A DNA stretch of 64,000 nt. It comes from Pseudomonas anuradhapurensis (GTDB lineage: Bacteria; Pseudomonadota; Gammaproteobacteria; Pseudomonadales; Pseudomonadaceae). How positions within the stretch are numbered: position 1 is the first letter of the stretch; every line of letters starts with the position of its first letter. The DNA lies in contig NZ_CP077097.1 in assembly GCF_014269225.2 (NCBI RefSeq), positions 3,731,001-3,795,000 on the forward strand. The letters run 5' to 3'. The notes under the pieces were generated by a model, which was not told the DNA's origin, searched no databases, and saw only the letters and a program-made list of their open reading frames with translations. Of this stretch, positions 27,483 through 42,437 are shown piece by piece. The position numbers and the translations under genes were made by a program.

Positions 27483-27977
27483 TTACTCGCTCTGTCGTGC
27501 CGGAGCGTCGAGTTCGAACGCGGTGTGCAGCGCGCGCACGGCCAGCTCCAGGTACTTCTCTTCGATCACCACCGAAACCTTGATCTCGGAGGTGGAGATC
27601 ATCTGGATGTTGATGCCCTCCTTGGCCAGGGCTTCGAACATGCGGCTGGCAACACCGGCGTGCGAACGCATGCCGACGCCAACGATCGAGACCTTGGCGA
27701 TCTTGGTATCGCCAATCACTTCACGGGCACCGATTTCACGCGCGGTGTTTTCCAGCACGCTCTGGGCCTTCTCGTACTCGTTGCGGTGTACGGTGAAGGT
27801 GAAGTCGGTGGTGTTATCGTGGGCAACGTTCTGCACGATCATGTCGACCTCGATGTTCGAGGCGCTGATCGGGCCGAGGATCTTGAAGGCCACGCCCGGA
27901 GTGTCCGGCACGCCGCGAATGGTCAGCTTGGCTTCATCACGGTTGAAGGCGATACCGGAAATGATCGGCTGTTCCAT
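27483..27977 (-). CDS. Probable aspartokinase beta subunit from an internal start in lysC
   Basis: An in-frame ATG at 27977 ([12 protein letters not shown]) is preceded by AGAGGA 5-6 bases upstream, a good ribosome site inside a coding region. The product would be 164 residues covering only the two ACT domains. Alpha2-beta2 aspartokinases formed by internal initiation are known in Corynebacterium and Bacillus, and the Pseudomonas aeruginosa enzyme has been described as alpha2-beta2. The site position at the domain boundary supports the same here. Confidence 0.6.
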   Translation of the reverse strand: MEQPIISGIAFNRDEAKLTIRGVPDTPGVAFKILGPISASNIEVDMIVQNVAHDNTTDFTFTVHRNEYEKAQSVLENTAREIGAREVIGDTKIAKVSIVGVGMRSHAGVASRMFEALAKEGINIQMISTSEIKVSVVIEEKYLELAVRALHTAFELDAPARQSE

Positions 27978-28718
27978 GGATTCCTCTTCATCAATGGTAA
28001 TGAGGGTACCCGGACCCTCCTTGAAGCTGTGCAGCACGCGCAGCGGAACGTTGTACTTGCCGGCGAACTCCACCGAACGGATCTGCAGCACCTTGGAACC
28101 GAGGCTGGCCATTTCCAGCATCTCTTCGAAGGTGATCTTCTCCAGGCGACGGGCCTGCGGCACGACGCGCGGGTCGGTGGTGTAGACGCCGTCGACGTCG
28201 GTGTAGATCTGGCACTCGTCGGCCTTCAGCGCCGCCGCCAGGGCCACGCCGGTGGTGTCGGAGCCGCCACGGCCCAGGGTGGTGATGTTGCCGTGCTCGT
28301 CGACGCCCTGGAAGCCCGCTACCACGACCACGCGGCCTTGCTTGAGGTCGGCACGGATCTTCTGGTCGTCGATCTGCAGGATGCGCGCCTTGTTGTGCGC
28401 GCTGTCGGTGAGGATGCGCACCTGGTTGCCGGTGTAGGACACTGCTGGCACACCACGCTTGATCAGGGCCATGGCCAGCAGGGCAATGGTGACCTGCTCA
28501 CCGGTCGACACGATCACGTCCAGCTCGCGGGGAACCGGCTGATCGCTGATCTGCTTGGCCAGGTCGATCAGGCGATTGGTTTCACCGCTCATGGCCGACA
28601 ACACAACCACCAGGTCGTCGCCCGCCTCACGGTGTTTCTTGACCTTATCGGCTACCTGCTCGATCCGCTCGATGGAACCGACAGAGGTGCCGCCAAATTT
28701 CTGTACGATCAACGCCAT
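27483..28718 (-). CDS. lysC: LysC, aspartate kinase
   Basis: Aspartokinase makes aspartyl phosphate, the first step to lysine, threonine, methionine and diaminopimelate. The 411-residue protein has the kinase N-terminus [19 protein letters not shown] and [19 protein letters not shown] in the catalytic domain. Two ACT domains at ~265-400 ([36 protein letters not shown]) bind feedback amino acids. A probable internal start gives a separate ACT-only subunit (see the next entry). It lies between alaS and csrA as usual in Pseudomonas. Confidence 0.97.
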   Translation of the reverse strand: MALIVQKFGGTSVGSIERIEQVADKVKKHREAGDDLVVVLSAMSGETNRLIDLAKQISDQPVPRELDVIVSTGEQVTIALLAMALIKRGVPAVSYTGNQVRILTDSAHNKARILQIDDQKIRADLKQGRVVVVAGFQGVDEHGNITTLGRGGSDTTGVALAAALKADECQIYTDVDGVYTTDPRVVPQARRLEKITFEEMLEMASLGSKVLQIRSVEFAGKYNVPLRVLHSFKEGPGTLITIDEEESMEQPIISGIAFNRDEAKLTIRGVPDTPGVAFKILGPISASNIEVDMIVQNVAHDNTTDFTFTVHRNEYEKAQSVLENTAREIGAREVIGDTKIAKVSIVGVGMRSHAGVASRMFEALAKEGINIQMISTSEIKVSVVIEEKYLELAVRALHTAFELDAPARQSE

Positions 28719-28802
28719 TTCAATGGTGCCTCAGCCCATTCAGGGCCCCAAAAAACAATCCAACATGGGTCGGCCAGCGACTAGACCACTGGCCGACCCA
28801 TC

Positions 28803-31427
<2,625 letters not shown>

Positions 31428-31845
31428 AGGTTCTTCCACGGAAACGGCAGCCCTGTTGGGCAAACGCGTCGACGAAACGACGGCAAAGGGCCGCATTATA
31501 TCGGTCCTGCGGTCTCGATGCAGTGTGTTTATACGATAGAAACCATCGTTTGGACGGTTTTTCGGGCTATGCAAACGAAAACGACATGGCCGGATGCTAA
31601 AGCCTGCCTTTCGCCACTGGCAAGCCAATTACCGCTCAGGGGGAGGGAAAATGGAACAGGCGGTGAATTAAAAGAGTTTCATGGGCTGCCATTCCGGGCA
31701 AAGGCCTGTGTAGGAGCGGCCTTGCGTCGCGATGGGGCGCGTAGCGCCCCCGGCAACATGGGCGGCCAGGCTGAAATTGCTGGGGCCGCTGCGCGCCCCA
31801 TCGCGACGCAAGGCCGCTCCTACACCAAACCGTTGTCCATTAGCG
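31428..31845. repeat. alaS-astE intergenic region with a REP pair (31708-31825)
   Basis: 418 bases without a credible gene. The right half holds two REP units in inverted orientation (TGTAGGAGCGGCCTTGCGTC and its inverse), with GCGCCCC/GGGGCGC inner arms. The left part must contain the alaS promoter (TTATAT and GTTTATACGATAG lie near 31495-31545), but no clear boxes can be defended. Confidence 0.75.
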
Positions 31846-32853
31846 CTAGCCGAGGCGCTGCCCTGAATCGGGCACGATCAGGATGCCGGCGCGCAAGCCG
31901 TTCCTGACCTTGGGGTTGGGGAAGATGATACGCGCCCCTTCCTCCTCGACCACCCAGCGCGTCTCCGCCAGGTCCTCGGCCAGCAGGTAACCCTTGCTCA
32001 GCTCGGAGAAATTCTCGATGTCCGCCGGCAGGTGCAGGTGGAAGCTGTCGCTGTGCTTGATGATCTCGCGGGAAACACTGAACAGCTGCAAGCCATCCAG
32101 CGAACCTTCGCCTTCCGGCTCGGTGTGCTCGATGATCTGGATCAGGCGCTGTTCCAGCCTGTCGAGGTTGACCAGCTCGTTCTGGCCGAACGGGCGGGCC
32201 TTGCCCAATTCCAGGGTAAAGGCTTCGGCTTCCAGTTGCTCATAGGTAAAGGCACTGAAGGTGATGGACGACTTGCTCTGCAGCAGCACCGCCTGCATGC
32301 CGGCTGCCGCCAGGCGTGCCAGCTCGCGGCGGGAATGCTTGCGTCCCTCCTTGTAGGGATACAAGGCGAACTGCTCGATCTTCGAGCCGCGAATGGCCGT
32401 ATGCAGGTCGTAATGCAGGCGGCTGCGCCCCGGCTTGCTGAAAAACACCCGGGCGAACTGTTCCAGCTCCGCGGCACGCAAGGCCTCGAAGCCACTGGAC
32501 AGCTCGTGGCGGCCGTTGAACAGGCGGTTGATGTCCTGCTCGATGAAGCGCTCACCCTTGCGGATCGCCGCAGGGTTGCCGAACAGGAACAGCACCCGCG
32601 CCCGGGGAATGATCTTGCCGTTGGCCACGCCGTGCAGCAGGCGCTCGAGCAACTCGATCGGCGCCGTTTCGTTGCCGTGGATACCGGCGGACAACAGCAA
32701 GTCGAGCCCGCAATCGTCGCTTTCGGCTGGGCGCACTTCCAGCGCGCCCTCCCCTAGCCAGCGCAAACGCACGCCCTTGGGGGTCACTTGGGTCTTCTCG
32801 GCCGGTTCGTGATCGGTGAGGGTCAGCTCAAGCAATTTGCCAAGGGCGAGCAT
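31846..32853 (-). CDS. astE: AstE, succinylglutamate desuccinylase
   Basis: Last enzyme of the arginine succinyltransferase pathway; it hydrolyses N-succinylglutamate to succinate and glutamate. The 335-residue zinc carboxypeptidase-like protein has the metal motif [10 protein letters not shown] (HxxE near residue 53), [11 protein letters not shown], and the third ligand in [15 protein letters not shown] 32853 has AAGGAAG upstream. It is the last gene of the aru/ast operon, called aruE in P. aeruginosa. Confidence 0.96.
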   Translation of the reverse strand: MLALGKLLELTLTDHEPAEKTQVTPKGVRLRWLGEGALEVRPAESDDCGLDLLLSAGIHGNETAPIELLERLLHGVANGKIIPRARVLFLFGNPAAIRKGERFIEQDINRLFNGRHELSSGFEALRAAELEQFARVFFSKPGRSRLHYDLHTAIRGSKIEQFALYPYKEGRKHSRRELARLAAAGMQAVLLQSKSSITFSAFTYEQLEAEAFTLELGKARPFGQNELVNLDRLEQRLIQIIEHTEPEGEGSLDGLQLFSVSREIIKHSDSFHLHLPADIENFSELSKGYLLAEDLAETRWVVEEEGARIIFPNPKVRNGLRAGILIVPDSGQRLG

Positions 32854-32863
32854 AGGGACTTCC

Positions 32864-33154
32864 TTAGTGGTGGTGGCCGCAGTCGGGGCCATGGACGTGA
32901 TCGTCGTCTTCGCCAAGCTCCGCCGGCTCCATTTCCAGTTGCAGGCTGACCAGGTTGGTGGCCATCGGCCGCAGCAACAGGTTGGCATACTCGGTGTCGT
33001 CTTCCTCGACATCCACGCCGATCAACAGCTGGCCACGGCCATCCTGCTGAATCCACACTTCCTTGCCTTGCCAGACCACGGCAAAGCGGGTGCAGGAAGT
33101 CTCCAGCTGGGTGCCGTCTTCATCTTCGAGGATCAGGCGCAGGGCGTCGGTCAT
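32864..33154 (-). CDS. Small protein with His/Asp-rich tail, in the ast operon
   Basis: I do not recognise a functional family. The 96-residue acidic protein starts [16 protein letters not shown], has a beta-rich middle ([20 protein letters not shown]), and ends in a tail with six histidines and a cysteine ([14 protein letters not shown]), a likely metal-binding segment. ATG 33154 follows AAGAGAG 8 bases upstream; an in-frame ATG six codons earlier lacks a site. It lies 14 bases after astB and 10 before astE, so it is co-expressed with arginine catabolism. AstE is a zinc enzyme, so a metal-handling role is tempting but unproven. Confidence 0.8.
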   Translation of the reverse strand: MTDALRLILEDEDGTQLETSCTRFAVVWQGKEVWIQQDGRGQLLIGVDVEEDDTEYANLLLRPMATNLVSLQLEMEPAELGEDDDHVHGPDCGHHH

Positions 33155-33168
33155 TGCAAAGTCTCTCT

Positions 33169-34518
33169 TCAAGGTTGGCGTTGGAACGGATACACCGAGC
33201 CCAACTTCAGGATCTGGGTCAACTCATCCAGCGCCGTACGGCATTCCAGCAACAGCTGCGGGTCGGCCAGGTCCGCTTCGCCAAGGCGGTCGCGGTAGTG
33301 CTTGTCGACCCACTGCACCAGGGTGTCGTACAGCGGGGCGGTCATGATAACGCCTTGGTTGACCGCTGCCAGTTCCGTTTCCTTCAACGCCACGCGCAAA
33401 CGCAGGCAAGCCGGGCCACCGCCGTTCTGCATGCTCTGCTTGAGGTCGAACACCTTGACCTCCTTCACCGGGCCGCCCTGGCTGGTCAGCTGGCCCAGGT
33501 AGGCCCAGACCCGTTCATTGTTGCGGCACTCTTCCGGCACCACCAGCAGCATGGAACCGTCCTCGCGGCTGAGCAGCTGGCTGTTGAACAGGTAGGAACG
33601 CACCGCGTCCTCCACCGTCACCGCTGCGCGTGGCACGCAGATGGCCTGGAAGCTGCCACCCTTGCTGGCCAGTTTAGCTCGCAGCTGGCCAAGTACCGTG
33701 TCGGTCTGGAGGAAAGCATCTTCGTGGTAGAACAGCACTTCGCCGTTGCCCACCGAGATCACATCGTTGTGGAACACGCCCTGGTCGATCACGGCCGGGT
33801 TCTGTTGAGCGTAGACCACGCCATCGTCGCTCAGGCCATGCAGCCTGGCCACCGCCTGCGAAGCTTCCAGGGTTTGCCGGGCCGGGTATTTCTGCGGCGC
33901 CGGGTAGCGGCTGTCGAACGCACTGCGGCCATAGACGAAGAACTCCACGCCAGCCTCGCCGTAGCTACGGCAGAAGCGCGTGTGGTTGGCCGCGCCCTCG
34001 TCACCGAACTGGGCCACGGCTGGCAGCGCCGCATGGTGGGCAAAATGCCGCTCATCGTTGAACATGGCCCCGAGCACGCGGCTGGTGGTCGGGTGCTCGA
34101 TGCTGCGGTGGTACTTGCAGTTGAGGTTGGCAGCGGTGAAGTGCACGCGGCCATCGGCCGTGTCGGCACTAGGGCTGACGGTGGCGGCGTTGGCCACCCA
34201 CATGCTCGAGGCCGAGCAGCTGGCCACCAGTAATGGCATGGCTTCCCTGGCAGCGCGCTGGATCACTTCGGCATCGCTGCCGCTGAAGCCCAGGCGGCGC
34301 AGCGCCGCCACATCCGGGCGCTCCTGCGGCGCCAGTACGCCCTGCTTGAAGCCCATGTCGGCCAGCGCTTTCATCTTCGCCAGGCCCTGGCGCGCGGCTT
34401 CGCGCGGGTTGGACCCTTGCTGGCTGTTGCTCTGCGAAGCCACGTTACCGTAGGACAGGCCGCCGTAATTGTGGGTAGGCCCCACCAGGCCATCAAAATT
34501 CACTTCATAGGATTTCAT
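33169..34518 (-). CDS. astB: AstB, N-succinylarginine dihydrolase
   Basis: AstB converts succinylarginine to succinylornithine, CO2 and ammonia. The 449-residue guanidine-modifying enzyme starts [20 protein letters not shown], with [18 protein letters not shown] near residue 105 and [15 protein letters not shown]. The C-terminal [12 protein letters not shown] carries the catalytic cysteine. Length matches the family (~445). ATG 34518 has GGAG 9 bases upstream. It lies between astD and the His-tail gene. Confidence 0.97.
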   Translation of the reverse strand: MKSYEVNFDGLVGPTHNYGGLSYGNVASQSNSQQGSNPREAARQGLAKMKALADMGFKQGVLAPQERPDVAALRRLGFSGSDAEVIQRAAREAMPLLVASCSASSMWVANAATVSPSADTADGRVHFTAANLNCKYHRSIEHPTTSRVLGAMFNDERHFAHHAALPAVAQFGDEGAANHTRFCRSYGEAGVEFFVYGRSAFDSRYPAPQKYPARQTLEASQAVARLHGLSDDGVVYAQQNPAVIDQGVFHNDVISVGNGEVLFYHEDAFLQTDTVLGQLRAKLASKGGSFQAICVPRAAVTVEDAVRSYLFNSQLLSREDGSMLLVVPEECRNNERVWAYLGQLTSQGGPVKEVKVFDLKQSMQNGGGPACLRLRVALKETELAAVNQGVIMTAPLYDTLVQWVDKHYRDRLGEADLADPQLLLECRTALDELTQILKLGSVYPFQRQP

Positions 34519-34541
34519 CGGCTAGGCTCCGAGACCTGTTG

Positions 34542-36005
<1,464 letters not shown>

Positions 36006-37034
36006 TTATTTGGCCTCCCGGCTTGCCGACAGCGGCACCGCGCGCACATTGTCGCCAGCACCCATGCGCAGGCGCTTGGCCGTCAGGGGGTCGACCACCA
36101 GGGTACCGGCAGCCAACCGCGCAGGTGCAGCCGTGATGCGGCAGTCGTCGCGCTTGCGGTTGTGAATGATGTAAGGCGTGGCGTCATCGCCCGGCGTGCC
36201 CACGGCCAGCACCAGGGTCTGGCTTTCGCGCACGGCGCGGATCTTGTCGGTATCGCACTCGATGGCAGGGCCAGCGTCGAAAATGTCGACGTAGCCCTGG
36301 TAGTTGAAACCTTCCTGCTTGAGCATGGCCAGCGCCGGCTCGGTGTCCTTGTGCACGCGGCCGATCACGTTGCGGGCCGCCTCGGACAGGAAGCAGGTGT
36401 ACAGCGGGAACTTGGGCATCAGCTCGGCGATGAACGACTTGTTGCCCACGCCGGTGAGGTAGTCGGCCTGGCTGAACTCCATCTTGAAGAAGTGCCGGCC
36501 CAGGCTTTCCCAGAACGGTGAACGCCCCTGCTCATCGGACATGCCGCGCATTTCGGCGATGATCTTCTTGCCGAACAGCTCGGGGAACTCGGCCATGAAC
36601 AGCATGCGCGCCCGCGACAGCAGGCGGCCATTGAGGCCCGAGCGGTAGTCGCTGCGCAGGAACAGCGAGCACAGCTCGGAGTTGCCGGTCAGGTCGTTGG
36701 CCAGGAACAGGGTGGGGATTTCGCGGTAGATCTTCAGCTCCTGCGAGGCGCTGACGGTCAGCCCGACCCGGTAGTTGTACCAGGGTTCGCGCAGGCCGAC
36801 GGCACCGGCAATGGCACTGATGCCCACCACCAGGCCTTCGTCGTTTTCCAGCACGAACAGGTAGTCGGTGTCGGCGCGCTCGGCTTCGCCACGGAAGCTT
36901 TTTTCCGCCCAGCCAACCCGATGCCCCAGGCGCTCTTCGTTGGCCGGCAGCGTGGTCAGCCCGGTGGTGCCGGTGCTGCGTGCCAATTCGATCAACGCAG
37001 GCAAATCGCTGCTGCGTACAGGACGAACGATCAT
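36006..37034 (-). CDS. aruG: Arginine N-succinyltransferase, beta-type subunit (AruG/AstA)
   Basis: Transfers succinyl from succinyl-CoA to arginine (or ornithine), first step of the pathway. The 342-residue AstA-family protein begins MIVRPVRSSDLPALIELAR and has the family segments LCSLFLRSDYRSGLNGRLLS, EMRGMSDEQGRSPFWESLG and FDAGPAIECDTDKIRAVRES. Pseudomonas carries two paralogous subunits, AruF and AruG; gene order (after aruF, before astD) identifies this as AruG. AAGGAG precedes ATG 37034. Confidence 0.95.
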   Translation of the reverse strand: MIVRPVRSSDLPALIELARSTGTTGLTTLPANEERLGHRVGWAEKSFRGEAERADTDYLFVLENDEGLVVGISAIAGAVGLREPWYNYRVGLTVSASQELKIYREIPTLFLANDLTGNSELCSLFLRSDYRSGLNGRLLSRARMLFMAEFPELFGKKIIAEMRGMSDEQGRSPFWESLGRHFFKMEFSQADYLTGVGNKSFIAELMPKFPLYTCFLSEAARNVIGRVHKDTEPALAMLKQEGFNYQGYVDIFDAGPAIECDTDKIRAVRESQTLVLAVGTPGDDATPYIIHNRKRDDCRITAAPARLAAGTLVVDPLTAKRLRMGAGDNVRAVPLSASREAK

Positions 37035-37112
37035 GCTATCTCCTTGTGCGACGGCGGCGGCCGGCGCGAAACTCTGCTAACGCATCAATCCGCAAACGTC
37101 TGTTGCCAGACC

Positions 37113-38132
37113 TCAGACCGCGACCAGGCGCACGCTGGCGCCCTCGCCCACCCCCAGCGCATCGGCGGCCGCCAGGCTCAGGCTGACCGGCTTGCCGGGC
37201 ACCCAGTCCAGGTCCAGCAGCACTGCGCGGTAGTCCTGCAGCAGGCCGTTGCACACCAGGTACGGGCGCCCGCCCTTGACCGGGGCGTCCTCGAGCTTCA
37301 CCGGCACTACCCGGCTGTGGGCGATCGAACGGATGCCCGAAGTACGCGCATGCAGGGTTGGGCCGCCATCGAAGATGTCGATGTAGTGCTCGGTTTCGAA
37401 GCCTTCGCGCATGAGAATGTCGAAGGTGATCTGCGCCCGCGGATGCACCTGGCCCATCGCCTCCTGCGCCAGGTCAGGCAGCAGCGGCACGTAGATCGGG
37501 TAGTGCGGCATCAGCTCGGCGAGGAAGGTACGGCTCTTCAGGCCGCACAGGCGCTCGGCGTCGGCGTAGTTGAGGTCGAAGAAGTTGCGACCGATGGCAT
37601 CCCAGAACGGTGATTCACCCTGCTCGTCGCTGTAGCCGACGATCTCGGTCACCACCGAATCGGCGAAACGCTCCGGGTGCGAAGCCATGAACAACAGGCG
37701 ACCACGCGAATTGAGCTCGGCCCAACCACTGTTCACCAGCTCCGGCAGTACATAGAAGCTGGTCAGCAGGCTGTTGCCGGTCAGGTCGTGGCACAGCGAC
37801 AGCACGTGGATCTTGTTGTGGATCTTCAGCTCGCGCGAGGCGTGCACGAAGGTTTCGTTACGAAAGCTGTAGAACGGCTCGGAGTAGCCGGCCGAAGCGA
37901 CGATCGCCGAGCAGCCTGCCAGCTTGCCGGTTTCGCTGTCTTCAAGGACGAAGAAGTAGCTTTCCTCGCCGTTGAAGCTGACCTCGGCGGCGAAGGAAGT
38001 CTCGGAAGCGGCGATCTTGTCGCCCAGGCGAGCAGCGTCGTCCGGCAGCGAGGTGACACCAATGGGGCTGTCTGCAGCCATGCGCTGCACTTCGTTCAGA
38101 TCAGCCATTTGCGCGGGGCGCATCACCAGCAT
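37113..38132 (-). CDS. aruF: Arginine/ornithine N-succinyltransferase, alpha-type subunit (AruF)
   Basis: Partner of AruG in succinylating arginine. The 339-residue protein starts MLVMRPAQMADLNEVQRMA and shares the family pattern with AruG (EIVGYSDEQGESPFWDAIG; IDIFDGGPTLHARTSGIR). The two are clearly paralogues from an old duplication. It lies 78 bases upstream of aruG and 132 downstream of aruC. AAAGGAGTGACACC is a strong ribosome site before ATG 38132. Confidence 0.95.
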   Translation of the reverse strand: MLVMRPAQMADLNEVQRMAADSPIGVTSLPDDAARLGDKIAASETSFAAEVSFNGEESYFFVLEDSETGKLAGCSAIVASAGYSEPFYSFRNETFVHASRELKIHNKIHVLSLCHDLTGNSLLTSFYVLPELVNSGWAELNSRGRLLFMASHPERFADSVVTEIVGYSDEQGESPFWDAIGRNFFDLNYADAERLCGLKSRTFLAELMPHYPIYVPLLPDLAQEAMGQVHPRAQITFDILMREGFETEHYIDIFDGGPTLHARTSGIRSIAHSRVVPVKLEDAPVKGGRPYLVCNGLLQDYRAVLLDLDWVPGKPVSLSLAAADALGVGEGASVRLVAV

Positions 38133-38264
38133 GGTGTCACTCCTTTGGAATACGGGCCGCTCACGGCGGCACGAAAAAACGGCAGGTGCACCGGCACCTG
38201 CACGGGAATCGGGTATCGCCGGCCCGCACGCAGCGCGGGAGCCGGCGAAGGGACCTCAGGCCGT

Positions 38265-39641
<1,377 letters not shown>

Positions 39642-39712
39642 AATCGCGCAGTGTACGGGAGAGAGGGGGCTGGGTGAACGGGTGTAGACATATAGAAGCG
39701 TGGTTGCCTGTA

Positions 39713-39857
39713 CCGGCCAATTCGCGGGCACGCCCGCTCCCACCTGGACCGCACAGGCTTCAAACATCGCGGGTGAACCCGCTCCCACAGGACCTGTGCA
39801 AGATTCGAACGTTGTGCGGCCACTGTGGGAGCGGCTTCAGCCGCGAAAGTGCCGGCA
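39713..39857. repeat. Cluster of three REP units between argR and aruC
   Basis: Two REP units point one way (TCGCGGGCACGCCCGCTCCCAC at 39722-39743, shown as core CGCCCGCTCCCAC; CGGGTGAACCCGCTCCCACA) and a third points back (TGTGGGAGCGGCTTCAGCC). The whole argR-aruC gap (39486-39872, 387 bases) holds the ArgR sites and these repeats, with no gene seen. Confidence 0.8.
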
Positions 39858-39872
39858 CAGAGTAAGGAAATA

Positions 39873-40853
39873 TCAGCCTTTTTCGGCAGGCGCCGAACTC
39901 AGTTCGAACGGGCTGCTGCTACGCCGCTGGTTGCGATCCTCCCGCGGCGTTGCGCCAAAGAAGTTGCGGTAGGCACTGGAAAAATGCGGCCCCGAAGAGA
40001 AACCGCAGGACAGCCCGATCTGGATGATCGACTTGCTGGTCTGCATCAGCATCTGCCGCGCCTTGTTCAGCCGCAGCTCCAGGTAGTACTGGCTCGGCAC
40101 GCGGTTGAGGTACTGCTTGAAGATGCGCTCCAGCTGCCGGCGTGACACGCACACATGCTGGGCAATTTCGTCGGTGGTCAGCGGCTCTTCGATATTCGCT
40201 TCCATCAGCAGCACTGCCTGGGTCAGCTTGGGGTGGCTGGAGCCAAGGCGATTCTGCAACGGAATGCGCTGGCGCTCTCCCCCTTCGCGGATGCGTTCGA
40301 CCACCAACTCCTCCGACACCGCCCCGGCCAGTTCCGCACCATGATCTCGCGCCAGCACCGCCAGCAGCAGGTCGGTCACTGCCATGCCACCACAGGCGGT
40401 CAGGCGGTCGCGGTCCCAGTCGAACAGGTGGCTGGTGGCGATGACCTTGGGGAAACGCTCGGCAAAATCATCCTGCCAACGCCAATGCACCGCCGCCCGA
40501 TAACCGTCGAGCAGGCCCAGCATCGCCAGGGGATAGACCCCGGCCGACAGCCCGCCGATCATGCAGCCACTGCGCGCCAGCTGCTTGAGCGCCGCCACCA
40601 GGGGGCCCGCCACCGCCGCCGGCGGCTCGTCAGCCAGCAGGAACAGCTTCTGGCAACCGTCAAGGCGGCCATTCCACGGCTCGCCCGGCAGGCGCCAACT
40701 GCCCTCCTGCGCCGGCTCCGCCTGCAGGAACAGCAGCTCGTAGACCACCTCCGGGTGCACCCGCTGCGCCACCTGCAACACTTCCTCGGCCAGCGCCAGG
40801 GTCAAGGGCCTGGTATTGGGCCAGATGAGAAAACCGATTCGCTGGGTGGTCAT
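39873..40853 (-). CDS. argR: ArgR, AraC-type regulator of arginine metabolism
   Basis: Pseudomonas ArgR is an AraC/XylS-family protein (unrelated to E. coli ArgR) that activates aot and aru genes and represses arginine synthesis in response to arginine. The 326-residue protein has a DJ-1/PfpI-like N-terminal domain (MIGGLSAGVYPLAMLGLLDG near residue 100). The C-terminal double helix-turn-helix has TTDEIAQHVCVSRRQLERIF and the AraC signature IQIGLSCGFSSGPHFSSAYR. It follows aotP by 98 bases, as in the P. aeruginosa aot-argR operon. Confidence 0.95.
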   Translation of the reverse strand: MTTQRIGFLIWPNTRPLTLALAEEVLQVAQRVHPEVVYELLFLQAEPAQEGSWRLPGEPWNGRLDGCQKLFLLADEPPAAVAGPLVAALKQLARSGCMIGGLSAGVYPLAMLGLLDGYRAAVHWRWQDDFAERFPKVIATSHLFDWDRDRLTACGGMAVTDLLLAVLARDHGAELAGAVSEELVVERIREGGERQRIPLQNRLGSSHPKLTQAVLLMEANIEEPLTTDEIAQHVCVSRRQLERIFKQYLNRVPSQYYLELRLNKARQMLMQTSKSIIQIGLSCGFSSGPHFSSAYRNFFGATPREDRNQRRSSSPFELSSAPAEKG

Positions 40854-40951
40854 AGGGTGCGGTCCGAAACCTGAGGTCGTTCGAGTCTGTGCGCCGGGTC
40901 AGGCTGCGCTCGCCGCGCAGCATGCCCTATTATGGTGCAGAAATGCAGCTT

Positions 40952-41716
40952 TTACTTCAGGCTGCCGGAGAGGAACTGCTTGAGGCGCTCCGACTGCGGA
41001 TTGGCCAGCACCTGGCGCGGGCAACCGGTTTCTTCGACCAGCCCCTTGTGCAGGAACACCAGCTGGTTCGACACCTCGCGGGCAAAGCCCATTTCGTGGG
41101 TTACCACGACCATGGTCCGGCCTTCCTGGGCCAGGGCCTGCATGACCTTGAGCACATCGCCCACCAGCTCCGGGTCCAGCGCCGAAGTCGGCTCATCGAA
41201 CAGCATCACTTCCGGCTCCATCGCCAGCGCCCGGGCAATGGCCACCCGCTGCTGCTCGCCGCCGGACATGTGCCCGGGGAAGGCGTCCTTGCGGTGCGCC
41301 ACACCGACCTTGGCCAGGTAGTGCTCGGCCTTTTCCAGGGCTTCCTTGCGGCTCACCCCGAGCACATGCACCGGCGCTTCGATGATGTTCTCCAGCGCGG
41401 TCATGTGCGACCACAGGTTGAAATGCTGGAACACCATCGACAGGCGCGAGCGCATGCGCTGCAACTGACGCGGGTCGGCGGCCTTGAGCGCACCGTCCTT
41501 GCCCGGCACCAGCTTGAGTTCTTCATTATTGAGCAGGATCTTGCCGGCGTGCGGCTGCTCCAGCAGGTTGATGCAGCGCAGGAAGGTCGACTTGCCCGAA
41601 CCGCTGGAGCCGATGATGCTGATGACATCGCCTGCCTTGGCCGACAGGGACACGCCCTTGAGCACTTCATGGCTGCCGTAGCGCTTGTGCAGGTCTTGGA
41701 CTTCGAGTTTGTACAT
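40952..41716 (-). CDS. aotP: AotP, ATP-binding subunit of the arginine/ornithine ABC importer
   Basis: Energises arginine/ornithine uptake (also called HisP-like). The 254-residue ATPase has Walker [10 protein letters not shown] (~39), Q-loop [12 protein letters not shown], signature [15 protein letters not shown], Walker [13 protein letters not shown] and the H-loop [12 protein letters not shown] 41716 (MYKLEVQ) has GAGAA upstream; a GTG five codons earlier is open but has no ribosome site. It lies in aotJ-Q-M-P-argR. Confidence 0.96.
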   Translation of the reverse strand: MYKLEVQDLHKRYGSHEVLKGVSLSAKAGDVISIIGSSGSGKSTFLRCINLLEQPHAGKILLNNEELKLVPGKDGALKAADPRQLQRMRSRLSMVFQHFNLWSHMTALENIIEAPVHVLGVSRKEALEKAEHYLAKVGVAHRKDAFPGHMSGGEQQRVAIARALAMEPEVMLFDEPTSALDPELVGDVLKVMQALAQEGRTMVVVTHEMGFAREVSNQLVFLHKGLVEETGCPRQVLANPQSERLKQFLSGSLK

Positions 41717-41738
41717 GCTGTCGATTCTCACAAAGCGG

Positions 41739-42437
41739 TCAGTGCTTGCGCGGCGCCAGGTAGCCGAGCCAGCGGCGTTCGGCCATCTTGAACAGGCGCA
41801 CCAGGATGAAGGTCAGGCACAGGTAGAACACGCCCGCCGTGATATAGGCCTCGAAAGGCAGGTAGTACTGGGCATTGACCGTGCGCGCAGCACCGGTGAT
41901 GTCGATCAGGGTGACGATCGACGCCAGGCTGGTGGTCTGCAGCATCATGATCACTTCGTTGCTGTACTGCGGCAGCGCCCGGCGCAGGGCCGACGGCAGC
42001 AGGATGCGCCGGTACATCTTCATGCGCGACATGCCCACGGCCTTGGCCGCCTCGATCTCGCCATGCGGCGTGGCCTTGAGGCTGCCGGCGATGATCTCGG
42101 CAGTGTAGGCGCTGGTGTTGATGCCGAACGCCAAGCAGGCACAGAACGTGGCGCTGGACAACAGCGGCCACAGGACGCTTTCGCGCACCGCCTCGAACTG
42201 CGCCAGGCCGTAGTAGATCAGGAACAGCTGCACCAGCATCGGCGTGCCGCGGATCACATAGGTGTAGAGCCAGGCCACCAGGTTGATTGCCGGCTGCTTG
42301 GACACCCGCATCAGGCCCAGCGGAATGGCCGCCAGCAGGCCGAAGAACAGCGAAATGGCCAGCAGCTTGAGCGTGGTCAGCAGGCCGCCGAAGTACATCG
42401 GCAACGCCTCCCAGACGACGTTGTAGTCGAAGATCAT
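41739..42437 (-). CDS. aotM: AotM, permease subunit of the arginine/ornithine ABC importer
   Basis: Inner-membrane permease of the arginine importer. The 232-residue protein has several hydrophobic segments and the ABC coupling motif EIEAAKAVGMSRMKMYRRILLP. The His/Glu/Gln-permease pattern VIRGTPMLVQLFLIYYGLAQ is seen near residue 65. Its ATG overlaps the aotQ stop by 4 bases (ATGA), indicating translational coupling. Confidence 0.96.
   Translation of the reverse strand: MIFDYNVVWEALPMYFGGLLTTLKLLAISLFFGLLAAIPLGLMRVSKQPAINLVAWLYTYVIRGTPMLVQLFLIYYGLAQFEAVRESVLWPLLSSATFCACLAFGINTSAYTAEIIAGSLKATPHGEIEAAKAVGMSRMKMYRRILLPSALRRALPQYSNEVIMMLQTTSLASIVTLIDITGAARTVNAQYYLPFEAYITAGVFYLCLTFILVRLFKMAERRWLGYLAPRKH

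Noticed and set aside
39713..39857. Repeated CGGGC/GCCCG palindromes as a CRISPR or phage attachment site
   Set aside because: They match the REP palindromes seen throughout the window, point in different directions and have irregular spacing.
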